64,000 nt of DNA from Sinomicrobium kalidii (GCF_021183825.1 NZ_CP089211.1:4384501-4448500); one strand, 5' to 3'. Counted from the stretch's first letter, positions 24,828 to 34,670 are shown. A program made the numbers and translations. The notes: a model not told the origin generated them from the letters alone.

Positions 24828-26552
24828 TCAGGCACCGATCCCCAGTTCCAGGATAATGTTTTCGATTCGCTGCTGCAATTCCCGTTCCGTTTTTTCAAAC
24901 CGGTCTGCCGATGGCAGGTTTGTATTGACACTTACATAGAATTTGATTTTGGGCTCTGTCCCGCTGGGCCTTGCTGCTATTTTACTTCCGTCTTCCGTGT
25001 AATAGATCAATACATTGGATTTCGGGATGGCTATGGGTTCCTCTTCTCCCGTTATCATGTTTCGGGCTACCGAGCTCTGGTAATCCTCTATACGGGTTAC
25101 CCTGGACTTATTGATTGTTTCCAGGGGTTTGTTCCTGAGGTCAGTCATTATCTGTCTGATCTCTTCGGCACCTTCCATTCCTTTTTTTACCAATGAAACA
25201 AGGTGTTCCTTGTAAAAACCGAAATCGACATACATCTGTAAGAGTTTTTCATACAGGGTACTGCCTTCTGCCTTGGCTTCCGAAGCAATTTCACAGGCCA
25301 GCAGGGAAGCGGTAACGGCATCCTTATCCCGTACAAAATCGCCTACCATGAAGCCGAAACTTTCTTCCCCGCCACCGATAAACGGTTGTTCCGGATGATC
25401 TTTTATCATCTTGGCGATCCATTTGAACCCGGTGAGTCCGGCTTTGCATTCCACACCGTAAGCTTCGGCAAGTTTGTGCATCATGGGGGTAGAAACTATC
25501 GTAGACCCAATAAACTCCTTTCCGGTGATCCTGCCGTCATTTTTCCACTGGTCCAGCAAAAATTTGGTCATCAGCACCATGGTCTGGTTGCCGTTGAGGA
25601 GCATGAGTTTCCCTTCACGGTTTCTTACGGCAATGCCGAGACGGTCGCTGTCCGGGTCGGTACCTATTACCATGTCGGCCCCGGTTTCTTCGGCTTTTTG
25701 CATGGCTATGGTCAGCGCTTCCGGTTCTTCCGGGTTGGGAGATTTCACGGTAGGGAAATCCCCGTCGGGCGTAGCTTGCTCCTCTACAATATATACGTTT
25801 TCATATCCGGCCCTTTTCAACACTTCCGGTAAGGTTGTGATGGAAGTACCGTGGAGCGAGGTAAACACAATCCTGAAATTGTCTTTTCCCCGGGCATTAA
25901 AACTACCGTTCTTCACCGAGGCGGAGATGAACGCTTCATCAACATCTTTATCCACATACGTTATCAGTTCGTTCTTCGGAGTAAACCGGATGTCTTCAAA
26001 AGAAATACTGTTGATCTCTGCCACGATCCCGGTATCCTGCGGAGGTACGATCTGCCCCCCGTCGGTCCAGTAGACCTTATAGCCGTTGTATTCCGGAGGG
26101 TTATGGGATGCGGTGAGTACAATCCCGCAATGGCAGCCGAGGTATTTTACGGCAAATGAAAGTTCCGGTGTGGGACGCAGGGCGGAAAAGAGAAATACTT
26201 TTATACCGTTGGCCGAAAAAACTTCGGCGACCACCCTGGCAAGGGTATCACTGTTATGGCGGCAATCATACGCAATAGCCACTTTCAGATGTTCATCCGG
26301 ATAGGCTTTTTTAAGGTAATTGCTGAGCCCCTGGGTATTTTTCCCCAGGGTATATCTGTTAATGCGGTTACTTCCCGTACCCATAATGCCACGCATACCG
26401 CCTGTTCCGAATTCAAGATCTTTGTAAAAAGCTTCGGTTAATTCTTTGGGAGAAGCTTCCATCATTTCCTTTATGTTCTCTTTGGTAGCATCGTCAAAGG
26501 CCGGGCTGAGCCACTCGTTTACCTTTTTCAGAATATTCTCTTCAATTTGCAT
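24828..26552 (-). CDS. Phosphohexomutase (phosphoglucomutase/phosphomannomutase family)
   Basis: A 574-residue alpha-D-phosphohexomutase. The phosphoserine loop is [16 protein letters not shown] (about residue 145), the Mg-binding loop [13 protein letters not shown] (about 300), the sugar-binding loop GGGEESFGF (about 392) and the phosphate-binding [13 protein letters not shown] near the C-terminus. All four active-site loops are intact. It interconverts hexose 1- and 6-phosphates (glucose, mannose or pentose phosphates). The length fits the PgcA/PGM2-like group. Same strand as the ABC exporter and glycosyltransferase, suggesting an envelope-sugar context. Confidence 0.93.
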   Translation of the reverse strand: MQIEENILKKVNEWLSPAFDDATKENIKEMMEASPKELTEAFYKDLEFGTGGMRGIMGTGSNRINRYTLGKNTQGLSNYLKKAYPDEHLKVAIAYDCRHNSDTLARVVAEVFSANGIKVFLFSALRPTPELSFAVKYLGCHCGIVLTASHNPPEYNGYKVYWTDGGQIVPPQDTGIVAEINSISFEDIRFTPKNELITYVDKDVDEAFISASVKNGSFNARGKDNFRIVFTSLHGTSITTLPEVLKRAGYENVYIVEEQATPDGDFPTVKSPNPEEPEALTIAMQKAEETGADMVIGTDPDSDRLGIAVRNREGKLMLLNGNQTMVLMTKFLLDQWKNDGRITGKEFIGSTIVSTPMMHKLAEAYGVECKAGLTGFKWIAKMIKDHPEQPFIGGGEESFGFMVGDFVRDKDAVTASLLACEIASEAKAEGSTLYEKLLQMYVDFGFYKEHLVSLVKKGMEGAEEIRQIMTDLRNKPLETINKSRVTRIEDYQSSVARNMITGEEEPIAIPKSNVLIYYTEDGSKIAARPSGTEPKIKFYVSVNTNLPSADRFEKTERELQQRIENIILELGIGA

Positions 26553-26603
26553 TTTTTTCTGGTTTATAGCGGTTTGTTCTGTGTTGATAATGCTAAATCT
26601 GCT

Positions 26604-27626
26604 CTATTCGTTATCGTTATCCCGGGTTTCTGTTGTCACTTTTTGGGTTTTATTCCCGCTTTCCGGAACATCAACGTTCAAAGTGCCGGAAATCTTATAC
26701 CTGTCGTTCTTTGTTTTTGTCCGGAGTATGATCTCCCCCAGGAAACCTGCAAGAAACAACTGGGAACCTATGATCATGGTGGTCAAAGCTATAAAAAACC
26801 ACGGATTCTGGGTCACCAGGATGGTAGGTTGCTGATGGTAAAGTTTGTAAAGTTTGTCCGCACCGATGTAACCGGCCGAAAGAAAACCAATGAAGAACAT
26901 CAGGACTCCCAGGGCACCGAAGAGGTGCATGGGACGCTTGCCGAAGCGGGAAAGGAACCATATGGTAATAAGGTCCAGGAAACCGTGAATAAAGCGTTCT
27001 ATACCAAATTTGGTCTTCCCGTATTTGCGCGACTGGTGGCGGACCACTTTTTCCTCGATATGGGTGAATCCAGCGTTTTTGACCAGTACGGGTATATAAC
27101 GGTGCATTTCCCCGTAAACGTCAATGTTTTTGATGACCACTTTTTTATAGGCTTTCAGTCCGCAGTTAAAATCGTGGAGTTTCAGTCCGGAAGTTTTTCG
27201 GGCTGCCCAGTTGAACAGTTTGGACGGGATGTTTTTGGAGAGAACGGCATCGTATCTTTTTTTCTTCCAGCCCGAGATAAGGTCGTAGTGTTGTCGGGTA
27301 ATGAGTTCGTAGAGTTCGGGGATCTCTTCCGGGTTGTCCTGCAGGTCGGCATCCATGGTGATCACTACATCGCCCTGTGCCATCCTGAACCCGGCATGTA
27401 GGGCCTGTGACTTGCCATAATTCCGGAAAAAGCGAATGCCCCTTACCGCTTTGTTCTCCGAGGCAAGGCTTTCTATGGTATCCCACGAGCCGTCCGTACT
27501 GCCGTCGTCGATAAAAATGATCTCGTAAGAAAAGCGATTGGATTGCATTACCCGTGCAATCCAATCGTGTAATTCCCGTAAAGATTCCTGTTCATTAAGT
27601 AGTGGTATTACTACAGATATGTTCAT
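26604..27626 (-). CDS. Family 2 glycosyltransferase, membrane-anchored (DPM1/GtrB-like)
   Basis: A 340-residue GT2 enzyme. The catalytic half has VVIPLLNEQESL, DDGSTDGSW and the metal-binding DADLQDNPEEIPEL. Two C-terminal membrane helices follow (about residues 232-255 and 272-300). This is the layout of polyprenyl-phosphate glycosyltransferases such as dolichyl-phosphate mannose synthase and GtrB, which load a sugar from a nucleotide donor onto undecaprenyl phosphate. It lies 51 bases upstream of the phosphohexomutase gene on the same strand, so they are likely co-transcribed. Confidence 0.92.
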   Translation of the reverse strand: MNISVVIPLLNEQESLRELHDWIARVMQSNRFSYEIIFIDDGSTDGSWDTIESLASENKAVRGIRFFRNYGKSQALHAGFRMAQGDVVITMDADLQDNPEEIPELYELITRQHYDLISGWKKKRYDAVLSKNIPSKLFNWAARKTSGLKLHDFNCGLKAYKKVVIKNIDVYGEMHRYIPVLVKNAGFTHIEEKVVRHQSRKYGKTKFGIERFIHGFLDLITIWFLSRFGKRPMHLFGALGVLMFFIGFLSAGYIGADKLYKLYHQQPTILVTQNPWFFIALTTMIIGSQLFLAGFLGEIILRTKTKNDRYKISGTLNVDVPESGNKTQKVTTETRDNDNE

Positions 27627-27722
27627 GGGTAACGATTAAAATACGTCCCAAATTTACGCAAAATTGTTTCACTGCGGGTTTCGACAAAGCGATTCCGTGA
27701 AATCACTCCCTGCAGGTTCAGG

Positions 27723-28253
27723 TTAATAGTTGTTTTCGGGATTGTTTTTCTTCAGGGCCATTACGGGGATCAGCGACAGGACAAAACCAAAAAATATGCT
27801 GCCTATTAATCCGAAAGCGGCCTGGATAAGCGGAGAAGAGAATTTCTTTGCCATTTCGAGCTGGGCGTCGATCTGTTCCTGGTTCATGCCTTTGTCCTGC
27901 ATCTGTGCCCGTGCCAGTTCTATTTGTTTGGAAGCCATGTCCGGATCAATGACATTGGCCAGCAAGAGCTGGTACAACATACTGATGATGCCGCCTACCA
28001 GGCAGATGCCAACACCTACCTTCATGCCCTGGGCAAAAGACATATAGCCGTTGTTGGCCTTTTTGAACTGCACAAGCCCGAAAATTATACATCCGAGCAT
28101 AATGACTATACTTACTATCAAAACACTCATTCCTCCCTGGTAATGCATATCCATACTATATAGGATAATTCCCAGGACAACACTTATGGCGCCTAATATC
28201 AGCCCGTAAGTGAGGGCAAACTTTCCCGTTTTAGGTTGTTGATTTTCTTCCAT
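27723..28253 (-). CDS. DUF4199 family membrane protein
   Basis: A 176-residue protein with four hydrophobic helices (about residues 12-28, 36-58, 72-98 and 140-165) and the DUF4199 pattern FALTYGLILGAI near the start and YMSFAQGMKVGVGICLVGGI in the middle. The loop between helices 3 and 4 is charged and helical. The family is restricted largely to Bacteroidota and has no known function. It is the upstream neighbour of the glycosyltransferase (96 bases), and in other members of this family the same order is common. Confidence 0.85.
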   Translation of the reverse strand: MEENQQPKTGKFALTYGLILGAISVVLGIILYSMDMHYQGGMSVLIVSIVIMLGCIIFGLVQFKKANNGYMSFAQGMKVGVGICLVGGIISMLYQLLLANVIDPDMASKQIELARAQMQDKGMNQEQIDAQLEMAKKFSSPLIQAAFGLIGSIFFGFVLSLIPVMALKKNNPENNY

Positions 28254-28360
28254 GATTAAATAGTTTGGTTAAAAGTACTTATTTAGTAGTAAAAACAGGT
28301 GGTTTTGTTACATATTTGCAGGGAATATTTTTATGATGACCGATTTTTTTTAAAATGGTA

Positions 28361-28390
28361 TTGTTTATTCTGTAAATATATTTAAATTTG
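28361..28390 (+). promoter_or_regulatory. Promoter of the L31 gene
   Basis: TTG at 28361-28363, a 19-base spacer and TAAATTTG at 28383-28390: one of the best consensus matches in the window, as expected for a ribosomal protein gene. Start codon 39 bases downstream. Confidence 0.8.
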
Positions 28391-28429
28391 CACCTCGAAT
28401 TTTAGGAGAAAGAAATAAATATAACGGCG

Positions 28430-28681
28430 ATGAAAAAAGGCATACATCCGGAAAATTATAGATTGGTGGCGTTCAAAGACATGTCAAACGACGAGGTTTT
28501 TATCACCAAATCCACCGCAGAAACCAAAGAGACCCTGGAAGTTGAAGGTGTGGAATACCCTTTGATAAAACTGGAGATATCCAGAACATCACACCCTTAC
28601 TATACCGGTAAATCCAAACTGGTGGATACCGCCGGACGTATCGACAAGTTCAAGAACAAATACGCAAAGTTCAAGAAATAA
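28430..28681 (+). CDS. rpmE2: 50S ribosomal protein L31, type B
   Basis: An 83-residue L31 of the long type B form, beginning [19 protein letters not shown] and ending in a lysine-rich tail. It contains no cysteine, so it lacks the zinc ribbon of type A L31 and does not depend on zinc. In some bacteria the type B form replaces the zinc form under zinc starvation; in this phylum it is often the only copy. It has a strong promoter and its own terminator, so it is monocistronic. Confidence 0.95.
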   Translation: MKKGIHPENYRLVAFKDMSNDEVFITKSTAETKETLEVEGVEYPLIKLEISRTSHPYYTGKSKLVDTAGRIDKFKNKYAKFKK

Positions 28682-28703
28682 TTCTTGTAAACTTAAAATA
28701 AGG

Positions 28704-28737
28704 AAACCCCTGAGAAATCAGGGGTTTTTTTATTTTT
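28704..28737 (+). terminator. Terminator of the L31 gene
   Basis: AAACCCCTGA (28704-28713) pairs with TCAGGGGTTT (28718-28727) around a 4-base loop, followed by a long T run. Confidence 0.88.
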
Positions 28738-28755
28738 ACACAAAACTCACACACT

Positions 28756-29931
28756 ATGAACTATATCCTTTTTGACGGCCCCGTCCGGAATGCGCTTCTG
28801 CCCTTTACGTTTACCAGGCCTGTTGCGGATATCCGGATAGGTATACTGACCATACGCGAAAAGTGGGAAAAACTGCTGAAAACAAACACATCTGTCATTA
28901 CACAGGATTATCTGGCAGATAAATTTCCTCTGGTAAGTGCAGGCGAGAATATCCTTATTGATGCATCTTATATACCTGATCCGGGGTTGGCGGAACAGGT
29001 CGAACAATTGAAACCCGGAGAAGCGATATATCACGAAGACAACATCATTGCATTTAACAGTACGGAAGCCAGGGCCGATGCAGACCTTTCAACTTTCAGG
29101 AAAAAAAATATAAGCGGCGAACCGTTCCGTGTGGAAAATACCTGGGACATATTCTCAAAGAATAAAGAAGCCCTGCAATCGGATTTCGAGTTGCTTACCA
29201 AAGACAGGGAAAGCATGCCCATACCGGATGGTGTACAGGTGATTGCCCCGGAAAACGTATTTATTGAAGAAGGTGCTGAACTTTTCTTTACCACGCTCAA
29301 TGCTTCGAACGGACCCATTTATATAGGTAAGAACACCCTGATCATGGAAGGTTGCCATATTCGCGGAGGTTTTGCCCTGTGTGAGGGGAGTATCGTAAAA
29401 ATGGGCGCTAAAATATACGGTGCCACAACTGTCGGCCCCTACTGTAAGGTAGGAGGGGAGATAAACAATTCCGTTTTGTTTTCCTATTCCAATAAGGGGC
29501 ACGAAGGATTTCTGGGGAATGCCGTATTGGGGGAATGGTGTAATATAGGTGCGGATACCAATAACTCCAATATGAAAAACAACTATGATGAGGTGAGGTT
29601 GTGGAGTTATGAAGAAGAGCGTTTCAGGAAAACGGGACTGCAGTTTTGCGGCTTGATGATGGGCGATCACAGTAAATGCGGTATCAATACCATGTTCAAT
29701 ACGGGAACGGTGATAGGAGTGAACACCAACATCTACGGTAGTGGCCTTCCCCGCAATTTTGTCCCGGACTTTTCCTGGGGAGGCGCAAGCGGTTTTACGG
29801 TCTATGCATTGCCAAAAGCCATCGAATCGGCTAAAAGGGCATCGGCGAGACGCAATGTGGAATTTACCGATACCGACGCCCGGATACTCAAACATGTCTT
29901 TGAGGCCACCAAAAAATGGCGAAAAGGATGA
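28756..29931 (+). CDS. GlmU-family sugar nucleotidyl/acyltransferase-like protein
   Basis: A 391-residue protein of the GlmU-like group peculiar to Bacteroidota. The N-terminal half (about 1-165) starts MNYILFDGPVRNALLPFTFT and has no LxxGxGTRM nucleotide-binding motif of true GlmU. The C-terminal half (about 170-345) is a left-handed beta-helix of hexapeptide repeats (for example GPIYIGKNTLIMEG, CNIGADTNNSNMKN) as in acyltransferases. It may make or modify UDP-GlcNAc-type sugars. It follows the L31 terminator and converges on the S9 peptidase gene. Confidence 0.85.
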   Translation: MNYILFDGPVRNALLPFTFTRPVADIRIGILTIREKWEKLLKTNTSVITQDYLADKFPLVSAGENILIDASYIPDPGLAEQVEQLKPGEAIYHEDNIIAFNSTEARADADLSTFRKKNISGEPFRVENTWDIFSKNKEALQSDFELLTKDRESMPIPDGVQVIAPENVFIEEGAELFFTTLNASNGPIYIGKNTLIMEGCHIRGGFALCEGSIVKMGAKIYGATTVGPYCKVGGEINNSVLFSYSNKGHEGFLGNAVLGEWCNIGADTNNSNMKNNYDEVRLWSYEEERFRKTGLQFCGLMMGDHSKCGINTMFNTGTVIGVNTNIYGSGLPRNFVPDFSWGGASGFTVYALPKAIESAKRASARRNVEFTDTDARILKHVFEATKKWRKG

Positions 29932-29946
29932 CCTTTCCCGGAGTAC

Positions 29947-32313
29947 TTATTCCGGGAGGGTATCGTTGAACAGCTTTAAAATCCGTTTGTATTCATCCGT
30001 CCAGCTACTGGGTTCAACAAAACCGTGGTCTTCGGCGGGGTAAACGGCCATTTCCCAGTTGTCTTTTCCCAGTTCGATGAGGCGTTGCGACAATCGGACC
30101 ACATCCTGAAAATGTACGTTTACATCTACCATGCCGTGTGCTATTAGCAGGTTGCCTTTTAAACCTTCCGCAAAATAAATGGGGGACGAACGGCGATAGG
30201 CCTTGGGGTCTTTTGCAGGTTCGTTCAGGATATTGGACGTATAACCGTGATTGTAATGCGCCCAGTCTGTTACCGAGCGGAGTGCGGCCCCGGAAGTGAA
30301 AGTGTCGCTTTCGTTGAACATGGCCATGAGAGTGATGAACCCGCCGTAACTTCCGCCGTAAATCCCGATTTTATCTTTGTCAATACCGTGTTCGGCTACA
30401 AGATATCTGGCCCCGTCCACCTGGTCAGAAAGGTCTTTTCCGCCCATGTGCCGGTAAATGGCCGTACGCCAGTCCCTGCCGTATCCCGCACTGCCACGGT
30501 AATCGATATCCAGTACGGTGTAGCCCAGGTCGGTCAGCAGGTTGTGGAACATGTATTCCCTGAAGTAAGACGACCACCATTTATGAACATTCTGCAGGTA
30601 CCCCGCACCGTGAACAAAAATAACAGCAGCATTGTTTTTTACACCCGCTTCCGGGACATATAAACGGGCAGGGATTTCCGTACCATCAGACGCCGTAAAA
30701 GAGATCAACTTCGGATCGCGCCAGGAATAGGCGCTGAAAGCTTCGGATTGTCCGGAAGTGAGCTGTACCGCTTCGGTATTGGGGGTGTTCTTTTTCAGAT
30801 AGAGTTCCCATGGTTTGTTGCTGTAGGAATGCCGTATGGCCAGGTATTTTTCGTCGGGTGAGAGCGTTACCTGGTTGTTGCCGGTCATAGAGGTGAGCTT
30901 CGTCATTTTCCCGCCGTATACGGGCATTCTGTAAAAATGACGTTCTCCCGGGTGTACCTCGGAAGTGGTAAGATACCAGCTTTTCCTGTCCTTGGAAAGT
31001 ACGGGGTTAAATACTTCAAACTCCCCGGAAGTAAGCGCTTTTTTCTTTCCGGTAGTCACGTCCAGCAGATACAGGTGCGAATAGCCCGTTTCTTCCGATT
31101 GGAAATAAATGTGTTTGTTATCGGGCAGCCAGCCCAGGGTGCCCCCTCCCATGGTCCAGCCGATGCCGGGGCCCGCGATCCAGGCTTCGTCCCGTTGGCG
31201 GTCCAGGGTTTTTAAACTGCCGTCTTCCGGATTGAGCAGGGCTATCCAGCGGTCTTTGTTGTCTTTGGAACGTATGTTGACCACAGCGTGTTCTCCGTTG
31301 TCCGAAAAGTATACATCGGTAACCATAACCTGTCGTTCTTCCGCTTTCCATTCCCTGTCGGGATAATCCTTTACGTAATCCGGGAGATCGGTTATTCCGG
31401 GCAATGTTCCTGTATTTACAATGTATACGGTGTCTTTTTCCAGGTTGTATATACCGAGTTCAACCACGGCGGTCCGTTCACCTACCTTGGCCCTGGTATT
31501 CAGGTCGCTGGTATAGCCTGAAGCGTCAATATAGTCGGGGACGATGGTCTTTTTGGCCTTGTTCCGGGTTACCAGACTGAAAGTGGCGTATTTCTCATCC
31601 GGGGAAAGCTGCTGGTCGTATACGTTCTTATCTCCGGAGTAGAATATAAAGGGATCTTCTTCAGATACCATTTCCCGGTAGGTTTCGGCCTGTTTTTTCT
31701 TTTCTTCCCTTTCCCGGACCACACTAAGCAGTTCCAGGTTATTCTCCTGCAACCATTTGTTCTTTTCAGAACGTTCTTTTTCCTTATCTGAATCGGGTTC
31801 CCCGCTTTTTATATGCGTCACTTGTTCCAATGTTCCGTCGGTCAGGGAATACACAAAGAGATTATTTTCCATTTCAAGGGCAATCCTGCTTTCATCGGCG
31901 AGAAACCGGGGAGAAGTGATAGTATTTCCCAGTTGCAACAAAATTGTTTTCTCCCTTTTTTTCAGGTCGTAGAGGTAGAGTTTGTTCGCTTTGGTATAGA
32001 GTTTTTTTGTCTTTGCCTTGTTGTAATCCCCTTCGCGTTCGGGGATCAGGGCCATTTTTTCGCGGGGAGACATTTTTACTATGGTTTTCGGATTTTTTAT
32101 CCGGATACGATAAAGGGAATCCGAAGGATCGTTGTCTCTGTTGTATTTGAAATAGATGGTTTCCCCGTGTTCGCCCCACTGTACGTCTGACGGGAAAGTT
32201 CCCATCCAGCGGGTATCCTGCATGATTTTTTCGACCGAAAGGGCACTTGTCTGTGCGTTCAGGTTATAGGAGAGGAATGTAAAAAGGAATAACAGGGTGA
32301 TTTTTTGCAGCAT
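29947..32313 (-). CDS. S9 family peptidase (prolyl oligopeptidase/DPP IV-like)
   Basis: A 788-residue secreted serine peptidase. It has a signal peptide (FLFTFLSYNLNAQ), a beta-propeller of WD-like repeats (about residues 25-520) and a C-terminal alpha/beta-hydrolase domain with the nucleophile in GIYGGSYGGF (about residue 645), the aspartate near HGMVDVNVHFQD and the histidine in AEDHGF. It should remove dipeptides or cut after proline in the periplasm. Monocistronic, convergent with the GlmU-like gene. Confidence 0.93.
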   Translation of the reverse strand: MLQKITLLFLFTFLSYNLNAQTSALSVEKIMQDTRWMGTFPSDVQWGEHGETIYFKYNRDNDPSDSLYRIRIKNPKTIVKMSPREKMALIPEREGDYNKAKTKKLYTKANKLYLYDLKKREKTILLQLGNTITSPRFLADESRIALEMENNLFVYSLTDGTLEQVTHIKSGEPDSDKEKERSEKNKWLQENNLELLSVVREREEKKKQAETYREMVSEEDPFIFYSGDKNVYDQQLSPDEKYATFSLVTRNKAKKTIVPDYIDASGYTSDLNTRAKVGERTAVVELGIYNLEKDTVYIVNTGTLPGITDLPDYVKDYPDREWKAEERQVMVTDVYFSDNGEHAVVNIRSKDNKDRWIALLNPEDGSLKTLDRQRDEAWIAGPGIGWTMGGGTLGWLPDNKHIYFQSEETGYSHLYLLDVTTGKKKALTSGEFEVFNPVLSKDRKSWYLTTSEVHPGERHFYRMPVYGGKMTKLTSMTGNNQVTLSPDEKYLAIRHSYSNKPWELYLKKNTPNTEAVQLTSGQSEAFSAYSWRDPKLISFTASDGTEIPARLYVPEAGVKNNAAVIFVHGAGYLQNVHKWWSSYFREYMFHNLLTDLGYTVLDIDYRGSAGYGRDWRTAIYRHMGGKDLSDQVDGARYLVAEHGIDKDKIGIYGGSYGGFITLMAMFNESDTFTSGAALRSVTDWAHYNHGYTSNILNEPAKDPKAYRRSSPIYFAEGLKGNLLIAHGMVDVNVHFQDVVRLSQRLIELGKDNWEMAVYPAEDHGFVEPSSWTDEYKRILKLFNDTLPE

Positions 32314-32382
32314 GAGAAACAGGTTTTAATTGCAGTTTACGAAACTACACATTTTTTTTAATTCGGTTCCAAATACTTTGAG

Positions 32383-32390
32383 TACCTTTG
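32383..32390 (+). promoter_or_regulatory. Possible -7 element before mtaB
   Basis: TACCTTTG matches TAnnTTTG exactly and lies 75 bases before the ATG of mtaB. No good TTG is found at the right distance, so the call is weak. The leader contains short inverted repeats (AGCTAT/ATAGCT at 32401-32416). Confidence 0.4.
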
Positions 32391-32465
32391 CATTCCCTGA
32401 AGCTATATAAATAGCTCGTCCCTAAGTCTTTGAAGGGATTTTGAATTTTATAACAAGGCTTGCAA

Positions 32466-33803
32466 ATGGAACACAGGAAAAAGGTGGCTTTTTATACACT
32501 GGGGTGCAAACTGAACTTTTCGGAGACATCTACCATTGCCCGGGGTTTTCAGGACAAGGGCTTTGACCGTGTGGGTTTCGAGGATATTGCGGATATTTAT
32601 GTCGTAAATACCTGTTCGGTAACAGAAAATGCGGACCGGCAGTTCAAACATGTGGTGAAAAAGGCACTGAAGAAGAATGAAAATGCCTTTGTTGCGGCCG
32701 TTGGGTGTTATGCCCAGCTCAAACCGGAAGAACTGGCCGCCGTGGACGGGGTAGATCTTGTATTGGGCGCTACCGAAAAATTCAAGATCACGGATTATAT
32801 TAATGACCTTTCTAAAAACGATTTCGGGGAAGTGCACTCCTGCGAGATCGAGGAGGCCGATTTTTATGTGGGAAGCTATTCTATTGGCGACAGAACGCGG
32901 GCATTTCTCAAAGTACAGGATGGCTGTGATTATAAATGTACCTATTGTACCATTCCGCTGGCTCGTGGAATATCGCGTAGTGATGTCCTGGAAAATGTAC
33001 TGAAAAACGCAAAGGAAATATCAGAACAAAACATAAAGGAAATCGTACTTACCGGTGTTAATATCGGCGATTACGGCAAAGGTGAATTCGGGAACAAAAA
33101 ACACGAACACACCTTTCTGGACTTGGTAAAGGCCCTGGACGAGGTGGAAGGTATAGAACGCCTCCGTATTTCTTCCATAGAGCCCAATTTGTTGAAAAAC
33201 GAAACCATAGAATTTGTAGCGGGAAGCCGGACTTTCGTGCCTCATTTTCACGTTCCGCTGCAATCGGGAAGTAATGATATCCTGAAACGGATGCGCCGCA
33301 GGTACCTGCGTGAACTTTACGTGGACCGGGTACGTAAAATAAAAGAGGTGATGCCGCATGCGTGCATCGGGGTGGATGTAATTGTCGGGTTTCCCGGTGA
33401 AACGGATGAATATTTCCTGGAGACCTATCATTTTCTCAATGAACTGGATATATCTTACCTCCACGTGTTTACCTATTCCGAACGGGCCAATACCCCGGCT
33501 GCGGAAATGGACGGTGTAGTGCCCAGAAAAGTACGGGCCAAAAGGAGTAAGATGCTTCGCGTACTTTCGGCAAAGAAGCGTCGTGCTTTCTACGAAAGCC
33601 AGTTGGGAACCACCCGTACCGTATTGTTTGAAGGAGAGAACAAGGCGGGCTATATACACGGGTTTACCGAAAATTATGTAAAAGTGAAAGCACCCTGGAA
33701 CCCGGAACTGGTGAATACTCTGCACAGGATTGTCCTGAAAGACATTGATGAAGACGGCATGGTGCGCTTTGATTTTGTGGAAGAAGCGGTGTATGCTTCA
33801 TAA
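32466..33803 (+). CDS. mtaB: tRNA t6A methylthiotransferase MtaB
   Basis: A 445-residue radical-SAM methylthiotransferase that turns t6A37 into ms2t6A37 in ANN-decoding tRNAs. The N-terminal UPF0004 domain has three cluster cysteines (TLGCKLNFSE, VNTCSVTENAD, VGCYAQ); the radical-SAM core has the CxxxCxxC motif in QDGCDYKCTYCTIPLARG; the TRAM-like C-terminal domain follows. The TLGCKLN start distinguishes MtaB from MiaB and RimO. The ATG at 32466 is preferred to a TTG two codons upstream. The beta-lactamase-like gene follows after 41 bases. Confidence 0.93.
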   Translation: MEHRKKVAFYTLGCKLNFSETSTIARGFQDKGFDRVGFEDIADIYVVNTCSVTENADRQFKHVVKKALKKNENAFVAAVGCYAQLKPEELAAVDGVDLVLGATEKFKITDYINDLSKNDFGEVHSCEIEEADFYVGSYSIGDRTRAFLKVQDGCDYKCTYCTIPLARGISRSDVLENVLKNAKEISEQNIKEIVLTGVNIGDYGKGEFGNKKHEHTFLDLVKALDEVEGIERLRISSIEPNLLKNETIEFVAGSRTFVPHFHVPLQSGSNDILKRMRRRYLRELYVDRVRKIKEVMPHACIGVDVIVGFPGETDEYFLETYHFLNELDISYLHVFTYSERANTPAAEMDGVVPRKVRAKRSKMLRVLSAKKRRAFYESQLGTTRTVLFEGENKAGYIHGFTENYVKVKAPWNPELVNTLHRIVLKDIDEDGMVRFDFVEEAVYAS

Positions 33804-33844
33804 ATATGTGAATGCCCTGATAATCCCGAAACAATAATTTGATT

Positions 33845-34588
33845 ATGAAGTATTACTTGCTTTGTACCGTGGCTCTCGTACTTCTGGGATGTGGCTGCGG
33901 GAAGCCCGGAAAAAAAGCCGTCGGCAACTATAAATCGGAAAATCTTATCATCCGGAAAATTTCAGACAATGCCTATCTGCATACTTCATTTATGAATGTC
34001 GAAGGTTTCGGAAGGGTATCCTGTAACGGAGCTGTATTTTTTGACAGGGGAGAAGCCGTGATCTTTGATACTCCCGGGCTTGTTGATGTTTCCGAAGAAC
34101 TTATCCGGTGGACGGAAGATTCGCTGAAATGCAGCCTCAAGGCTGTGATCCCCACACATTTTCACACTGATTGCCTGGGCGGGCTGGATGCATTTCACAA
34201 ACGTAAAATACCGTCTTACGCCAGTAATGCCACTATAGCACTGGCGCGGTCCAATGGTACTGCTGTCCCGCAGCAGGGATTTGACGTGTCAGAAAAAATA
34301 AAGGTAGGGGACAGGGAGGTTTTCCTGGAATATCTTGGAGAAGGACATACACGTGATAATATTGTCGGTTATTTTCCGGGAGACGAAATAGTGTTCGGGG
34401 GATGTCTGGTCAAGGCTTCCGGGGCAGGAAAAGGTAATCTGGAAGATGCCAATACTAAAGCATGGCCGGAAACGGTCAGAAAACTGAAATCAAGACACCC
34501 GGAGGTCAGAATGGTAATACCGGGGCACGGTGAAGCCGGAGGAACGGAGCTACTCGATTACACCATTAAGCTATTTGAGCGAAAATAA
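33845..34588 (+). CDS. Subclass B1 metallo-beta-lactamase, lipoprotein
   Basis: A 247-residue class B beta-lactamase that should hydrolyse beta-lactams with two zinc ions. Ligands: His105, His107 and Asp109 in PTHFHTDCLGGL, His168 in GEGHTRDN, Cys187 in GGCLVK, and His228 in IPGHGE; Lys190, which in B1 enzymes contacts the drug carboxylate, and GNLEDAN are also present. This complete set with the zinc-binding cysteine defines subclass B1. The N-terminus LVLLGCGCG is a lipobox (Cys16), so the enzyme is probably anchored in a membrane, as NDM-1 is. The ATG at 33845 is used rather than a TTG two codons earlier. No mobile element is near, so this looks like a resident chromosomal gene. Confidence 0.9.
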   Translation: MKYYLLCTVALVLLGCGCGKPGKKAVGNYKSENLIIRKISDNAYLHTSFMNVEGFGRVSCNGAVFFDRGEAVIFDTPGLVDVSEELIRWTEDSLKCSLKAVIPTHFHTDCLGGLDAFHKRKIPSYASNATIALARSNGTAVPQQGFDVSEKIKVGDREVFLEYLGEGHTRDNIVGYFPGDEIVFGGCLVKASGAGKGNLEDANTKAWPETVRKLKSRHPEVRMVIPGHGEAGGTELLDYTIKLFERK

Positions 34589-34633
34589 AGGTATCCCGTG
34601 ATGACATTATTCTGGAGGTTCTCCGGAATAGTT

Positions 34634-34670
34634 GCAAAAACAAAATAAAACACCGGAACCTTCCGGTTTT
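34634..34670 (-). terminator. Terminator of the small acetyltransferase gene
   Basis: ACCGGAA (34652-34658) and TTCCGGT (34661-34667) form the stem; on the minus strand the transcript then runs into a T-rich stretch. A second hairpin at 34609-34629 (ATTCTGGAG/CTCCGGAAT) may serve the convergent beta-lactamase gene. Confidence 0.5.

Noticed and set aside
26547..27401. 284-codon open frame on the plus strand
   Set aside because: Antisense to the glycosyltransferase gene, no recognisable domain, and a start inside the neighbouring intergenic region.
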